A DNA stretch of 64,000 bases from Rhodamnia argentea (Eukaryota; Streptophyta; Magnoliopsida; Myrtales; Myrtaceae): NCBI RefSeq assembly GCF_020921035.1, contig NC_063154.1, positions 24,529,448-24,593,447 on the forward strand. The letters run 5' to 3'. Made by a program: the position numbers and the translations under genes. Under the pieces are notes generated by a model, which worked only from the letters and a program-made list of their open reading frames with translations, made no database searches and had not been told where the DNA came from. Positions within the stretch are counted from its first letter, which is position 1. The number at the start of each line of letters is the position of its first letter. This document shows positions 59,670 through 64,000 of the stretch, piece by piece.

Positions 59670-62646
59670 ATGAGCAAGCCGAAGAAGAAGCTCTCTGTGT
59701 CCTACATTGCAATTCCATCTCAGATAATCAACTCCCTCTCCTCATCATCTCTTCAATCTCTCCTCATATCACCCAGCAGACCACCTCCTCCTTCCCCATT
59801 GCCTTCGCTAAAGAAGGCGGCCAAGCCACTTCGGCACAAGCTGTCGTGGAAATCTCCAAAGTTATGGTTCTCAGCTCTGTTCCTCGTGGCCCTGCTCGGC
59901 ATGCTGAGGATCGGCCTCCTCCCTCTCTCCCCATACCCTTGTGGTACTACTCCAACCGCCAGTACTCGCCATCACATTTTAGATAACCAGGCCATCGGTC
60001 GAGCGCGAACAGAGCCTTATTATTATAAGAATTATACACTGAAAGAGGAGCCAAGAGAAAAGGCAGAAGAAGAGCGCTGCTTCTGGGAGCAACCGGAGGG
60101 AATGGGGTACAGGGGGTGCCTGGTGTGGAGCAAGGATTACAGCCAGAGGAGCGAGAGAATTGTGAAGGAGAGGCGAAAGTATGTGATGGTGGTGGTGGCC
60201 GGCGGGATCAACCAGCAACGCAATCAGATTGTGGATGCAGTCGTCATTGCCAGGATTCTCGAGGCCGTTCTGGTGGTTCCAGTTTTCCAAGTCAATGTCA
60301 TCTGGGGCGACGACAGGTACCTAGTTCGAATAGAATAATTATCCATAGATATTCCCCTTACAAGGAACTGGTTGGAAATTTCATGTCATCTTCATACCAA
60401 CCAAACAATGGCCAGAGCACTTCTGGTCACCAGCTATTCCCCTCAACCGAACAATGCAGTAACTGAGTACATATTCTCATCATCTTCTTGCAGCGAATTC
60501 TCGGACATATTTGACTTGGATCACTTCAAGAGAGTCCTTGCCAATGATGTACGTGTGATTTCATCTCTGCCCTCCACTCATATAAGGACAAGGCCGGTCG
60601 TCGTGAGACCGACTTCACTCCATATTTCTGCTGACTGGATTCGCTCCAACTATCTCAGAAGGGTAAATACAGCCCGTTTTGCCTCTTCTTGTCCAGAATG
60701 AATATGCTCTGCTCAATTAACAATTTGCAGGTCTTAGCCAAGTGTCTAAACGAGCCGTTCTTAGTGGTTCATTGGCTTTGGCTGTTCATTATCATTGTTG
60801 CTACTATCTCTATTTTTGTCATTTATATTTGGATGAATTCCCTCAGTTTCTTGACTTGTACATTCGATGCGATGACCAATTCAAAGCGTCCCTGTTATTC
60901 GGATCATATGTCAGAACTTCGGCTTTGTGGTTTTTCAAAAGTTAAAAACAAGGACAAGGAAAGATAAGTTCGCCAACAGTCGCTTTAAGGAAAACTGAAT
61001 GATGTACTTGTCTGCGAAATTTCTGCAGCTCGAGAAGGTGGGGGTTCTGCTCTTACGGGGTCTAGATTCCAGGCTATCTAAGGATCTTCCTTCTGATCTT
61101 CAAAAGCTTCGATGCAAGGTACTCCCGATCAATGTTCTGCTTCTTCAGACAGATGGGCAATTACTCGAAGTCAAAGTGACGGCTGGAGGTTGAAATGCAT
61201 ACTAGTTGGAAAACGGAATCACAAACTAAAGAAAAAATTGCCAATTCTTTAACTTGGTTGAAATTAGATATGATTGTTTCTATTGCAGATCAAAATGGAT
61301 CACCCTTAAATGATGACACCTTAATTTTTTACCAGAGCAAGCCGTGACTTGCTTGCTGACAAAAATCAGTTTTATCCCCAGAGTAATTCCGTTCATTCTG
61401 TCTCTCCGTCCTTAGGAAATTAGGCTTGAGATTTTCTTGAAGGAACAGGGTTAATGTTTAACATTAACAGAAAGAAAAAGGCATTTTTCTTCCGGAAAAT
61501 TTTTAGATCCATGTAGTACTTGAGACAAGCAAAAGAGATACATGATCGCATTCTCTGTTCTGCACAGGTCGCCTTTCATGCATTGAAGTTTGCACCGCGA
61601 ATACTGGAGCTTGGCAATAAACTTGCAGAGAGAATGCAGAGCAAGGGACCCTACATTGCTCTTCATTTGCGGATGGAGAAGGATGTTTGGGTGAGGACAG
61701 GTTGCCTTCCGGGTTTGAGCCCCGAGTATGATGAATTGATAAGTAGGGAGAGGAAGCGGCACCCCGAGCTCCTAACCGCCAAGTCAAACATCACCTATCA
61801 TGAAAGAAAGCTTGCGGGTCTCTGCCCCTTGAATGCATTAGAGGTTGCCAGGTGATTACTTGCTCTATATAGCTCCTGATCAAGCATAATCAGCCATTGC
61901 TTTATCGAGTATGTCTCTAGTAATCGAAGTGTCGGTTGTCCTATTAGGTTGCTTAAGGCTCTAGGTGCCCCAAAGAATGCAAGAATCTACTGGGCTGGCG
62001 GGCAACCACTTGGTGGGACAGAAGCATTGTCGCCACTCACCGAAGAGTTTCCACATTTCTACAGCAAACAAGATCTCGCATTGCCCGGAGAATTGCAACC
62101 TTTTGCTAACAAAGCCTCCTTTATGGCTTCCATTGACTACATTATATGTGAGAGGAGTGACGTCTTCATGCCATCTCATGGGGGGAATATGGGCCATGCT
62201 CTTCAGGTACTGCAGCATTTATCATTGGTCTAGCTGACTAGTTCTACCACATAGTTAACAACACCCTTTGCTAACAAAGGAATTGAGACTATCTTGAGGA
62301 CTTGCATTAGCTGTCACCGGAAGGCTTCCCTTTCGCTTGCGTCCTTTTGACTGACAAATGTTTCTGGAAACAGGGGCAGAGGGCCTATGCCGGTCATAGG
62401 AAGTACATAACACCAAACAAACGGCATATGCTTCCTTACTTCTTGAATACATCTCTCCCTGAGCCAGAGTTCAACAGAATCATGCGGGAGTTGCACCAAG
62501 ACTCCTTAGGTCAACCAGAACTCAGAACAGGCAAAGTCGGGAGAGATGTTACAAAGTACCCTATTCCTGACTGTATGTGCAACTCATCCAGTAGGAGTTT
62601 CTCATTCCAACGACACACAAGGAGCTTGCTTTACAATTTGGGGTAG
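59670..62646 (+). CDS. Plant O-fucosyltransferase family protein
   Basis: Six exons join in frame to 573 codons: 59670-60316, 60494-60662, 61029-61118, 61568-61851, 61948-62206 and 62374-62646. All introns are GT-AG with matching phases. I chose ATG 59670 (MSKPKKKLSVSYIA) because an in-frame ATG at 59598 would put the TG microsatellite in the coding region. Residues about 72-90 (LWFSALFLVALLGMLRIGLL) form a signal anchor, so it is a type II Golgi protein. The catalytic domain reads VVVAGGINQQRNQIVDAVVI, the GDP-fucose binding start, then DLDHFKRVL, LLLRGLDSRLSKDLPSDL, ALHLRMEKDVWVRTGC, YWAGGQPLGG, SDVFMPSHGGNMGHAL and ITPNKRHMLPYFL. These are the conserved blocks of the plant family (PF10250 type). 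It transfers fucose to a protein or glycan acceptor that cannot be named from sequence. It is the clearest intact gene in the window. Confidence 0.95.
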
Positions 62647-64000
62647 TATACTTCATGGAATTTCTAAATGTTGCCCACAAGAGTTGGCATCAAACGACCG
62701 AGCTCTTTTGGATCTTGAGATGGCAGCCACATAGCTGCCCAGGCTGCTGGCAATGGCACTTCTGGTAGACTGTTCAGATTGCAGAATCCCAACGTTGCCT
62801 CTGCCCGCCAACAAGACCAATCAGTGGCAAAGAAAATAGAAGATCATACAGGGACAGAAGCATTTGTTCATTCTTTATTGCAAAGATCATTCAGGCAATG
62901 ATTACAGGCCGATTTTCGTCCAGGACTGACGAGTAATTGGTCTACCATGTAATATAGTCACTTTTGTGCAGAAATTGCCATTTATGAGTACGGAACAGAA
63001 AATACTGGTTCCTCCTTGTAGTTTCGCAGAAAAAATGGTTCCAGTTTGCGTTTATTGCAATGTCTTAACAAAGGATAAGATACAACAAGCATTCCAAAGA
63101 ATATATAGGCAGTAAAAGGGTACCTGAGATTGAAAATGTAGCAAGATATGCAGTCATTTTAAAAGCAGTGGAGCCGGGAGCGAAATTTTCAGCGCAAGAA
63201 AGGCTTGATGCAATATACTGAGCTTGGTTTCAACAATATGTCAGTGGCAACACTTAGCAATGCCATTGTGCTACTGTCATGAAATGATTTGCTCCACGTG
63301 ATGGAGAAATTTTTTTCGATTTCTCATATTTACTCATGCAGCGGAAACGCAAAACTCAAATTGAATTAGACGCAAACAAGCACGCAAAGGTGGAAATTCG
63401 GGAAAAAACCTTCCTTGAAGTCATCGTTTGAAATAGCGCCGACGGCTGTCTATCACACGAGCGTAATTCCTGAACTAAGTCATGTCAAATGAGTTGATGG
63501 AAGCTGAAGTGGTAATTGAGCAGAAGCAATTGTGCTGACGAGGTTTTGGTCTGAAAATTCCGCAGCTGATGATTGGTTGGTTCTTCAAACATTATGGGAA
63601 ATTGAGAGAGAAATTTGGGAGTGTTTGAGATGGAAAGACGGTGTTCTTTGTGCATTACCCAATCTGAGATACCAAAGATATCTTGTAAGTAACATTTTCG
63701 GAATTCAGTAATGTTTGTAACTTGAAGTGAGAGGCTGTTGAGGGTGACGATGGAGGTGGAGGATCTATTTAGGGGGTGACCTTGGATTGACCAACAGGCG
63801 ACAGAGGATGGACTAGCGCCAATCTAGGATTTAATTGGAAGGGACACTAGGATAGGAAGTGAGTATCAAAATGGTATATTCCAAAAAGGTAGGGGTCCAA
63901 TTGAAACATATTAAAAAAAAAAAAAAGAGAGACCTCAGAATGGTATACATATAATAAATTTTCCACAAACTAATATTTTGACCACCGATAATCTCAAATT
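62647..64000. other. 3' UTR of the O-fucosyltransferase gene and downstream DNA
   Basis: The first few hundred bases are probably 3' UTR. Beyond about 63100 I see no coding frame, RNA gene or clear repeat. An A tract is at 63911-63926. Confidence 0.4.

Noticed and set aside
60372..60967. Plus-strand frames with hydrophobic stretches
   Set aside because: They cross introns of the O-fucosyltransferase gene in non-coding frames.

Overview
This is nuclear genomic DNA from a flowering plant, probably a woody eudicot. I cannot fix the genus; Myrtaceae is a guess. The evidence is GT-AG introns, plant-type gene families (class III peroxidase, COMT-type O-methyltransferase, PPR, plant O-fucosyltransferase), Ty3/gypsy and Ty1/copia LTR elements, a hAT transposon, AT-rich intergenic DNA and many microsatellites.

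Left part (1-7.9 kb): three decayed genes. A FANCI-like gene (+) has two lost splice acceptors and a frameshift. A D-aminoacyl-tRNA deacylase gene (-) has a 5-nt deletion and a lost acceptor. A class III peroxidase fragment (-) has a stop, a frameshift and a lost haem-ligand His. From 11.8 to 16.3 kb there is an LTR-like fragment, a hairpin with ~440-bp arms built from a membrane-protein gene fragment, VPS8 exon fragments, and a second hairpin with ~175-bp arms.

Middle (16.7-31.6 kb): a 3.9-kb solo LTR with TSD TTGTG is followed by a 10-kb minus-strand Ty3/gypsy element with TSD ACACT. The gypsy element has almost identical LTRs, a PBS and a PPT. Its gag is broken, its pol is cut down to part of reverse transcriptase, and I see no protease, RNase H or integrase. 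Next to its 3' LTR lies an array of alternating stem-loop motifs whose stems change in compensated pairs while the loops stay constant. I regard this as the most unusual signal in the window.

Right part (31.6-64 kb): fragments of VAP27-like and RNase H-like genes, a cluster of inverted LTR pieces leading into a 3'-truncated Ty1/copia relic (37.06-40.17 kb), an intact single-exon spermidine-synthase-like methyltransferase gene (40.9-41.9 kb), a PPR fragment, an O-methyltransferase gene with its dimerisation domain deleted but its frame open, a hAT element with a perfect 8-bp TSD (46.7-49.6 kb), several palindromic elements made of ~30-bp subrepeats, a foldback-like 1.9-kb repeat, MITE-like elements, and an intact six-exon O-fucosyltransferase gene (59.7-62.6 kb).

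Only the methyltransferase and the O-fucosyltransferase look like complete functional genes. The rest is a graveyard of gene fragments and transposons. No operon-like or pathway cooperation is visible.
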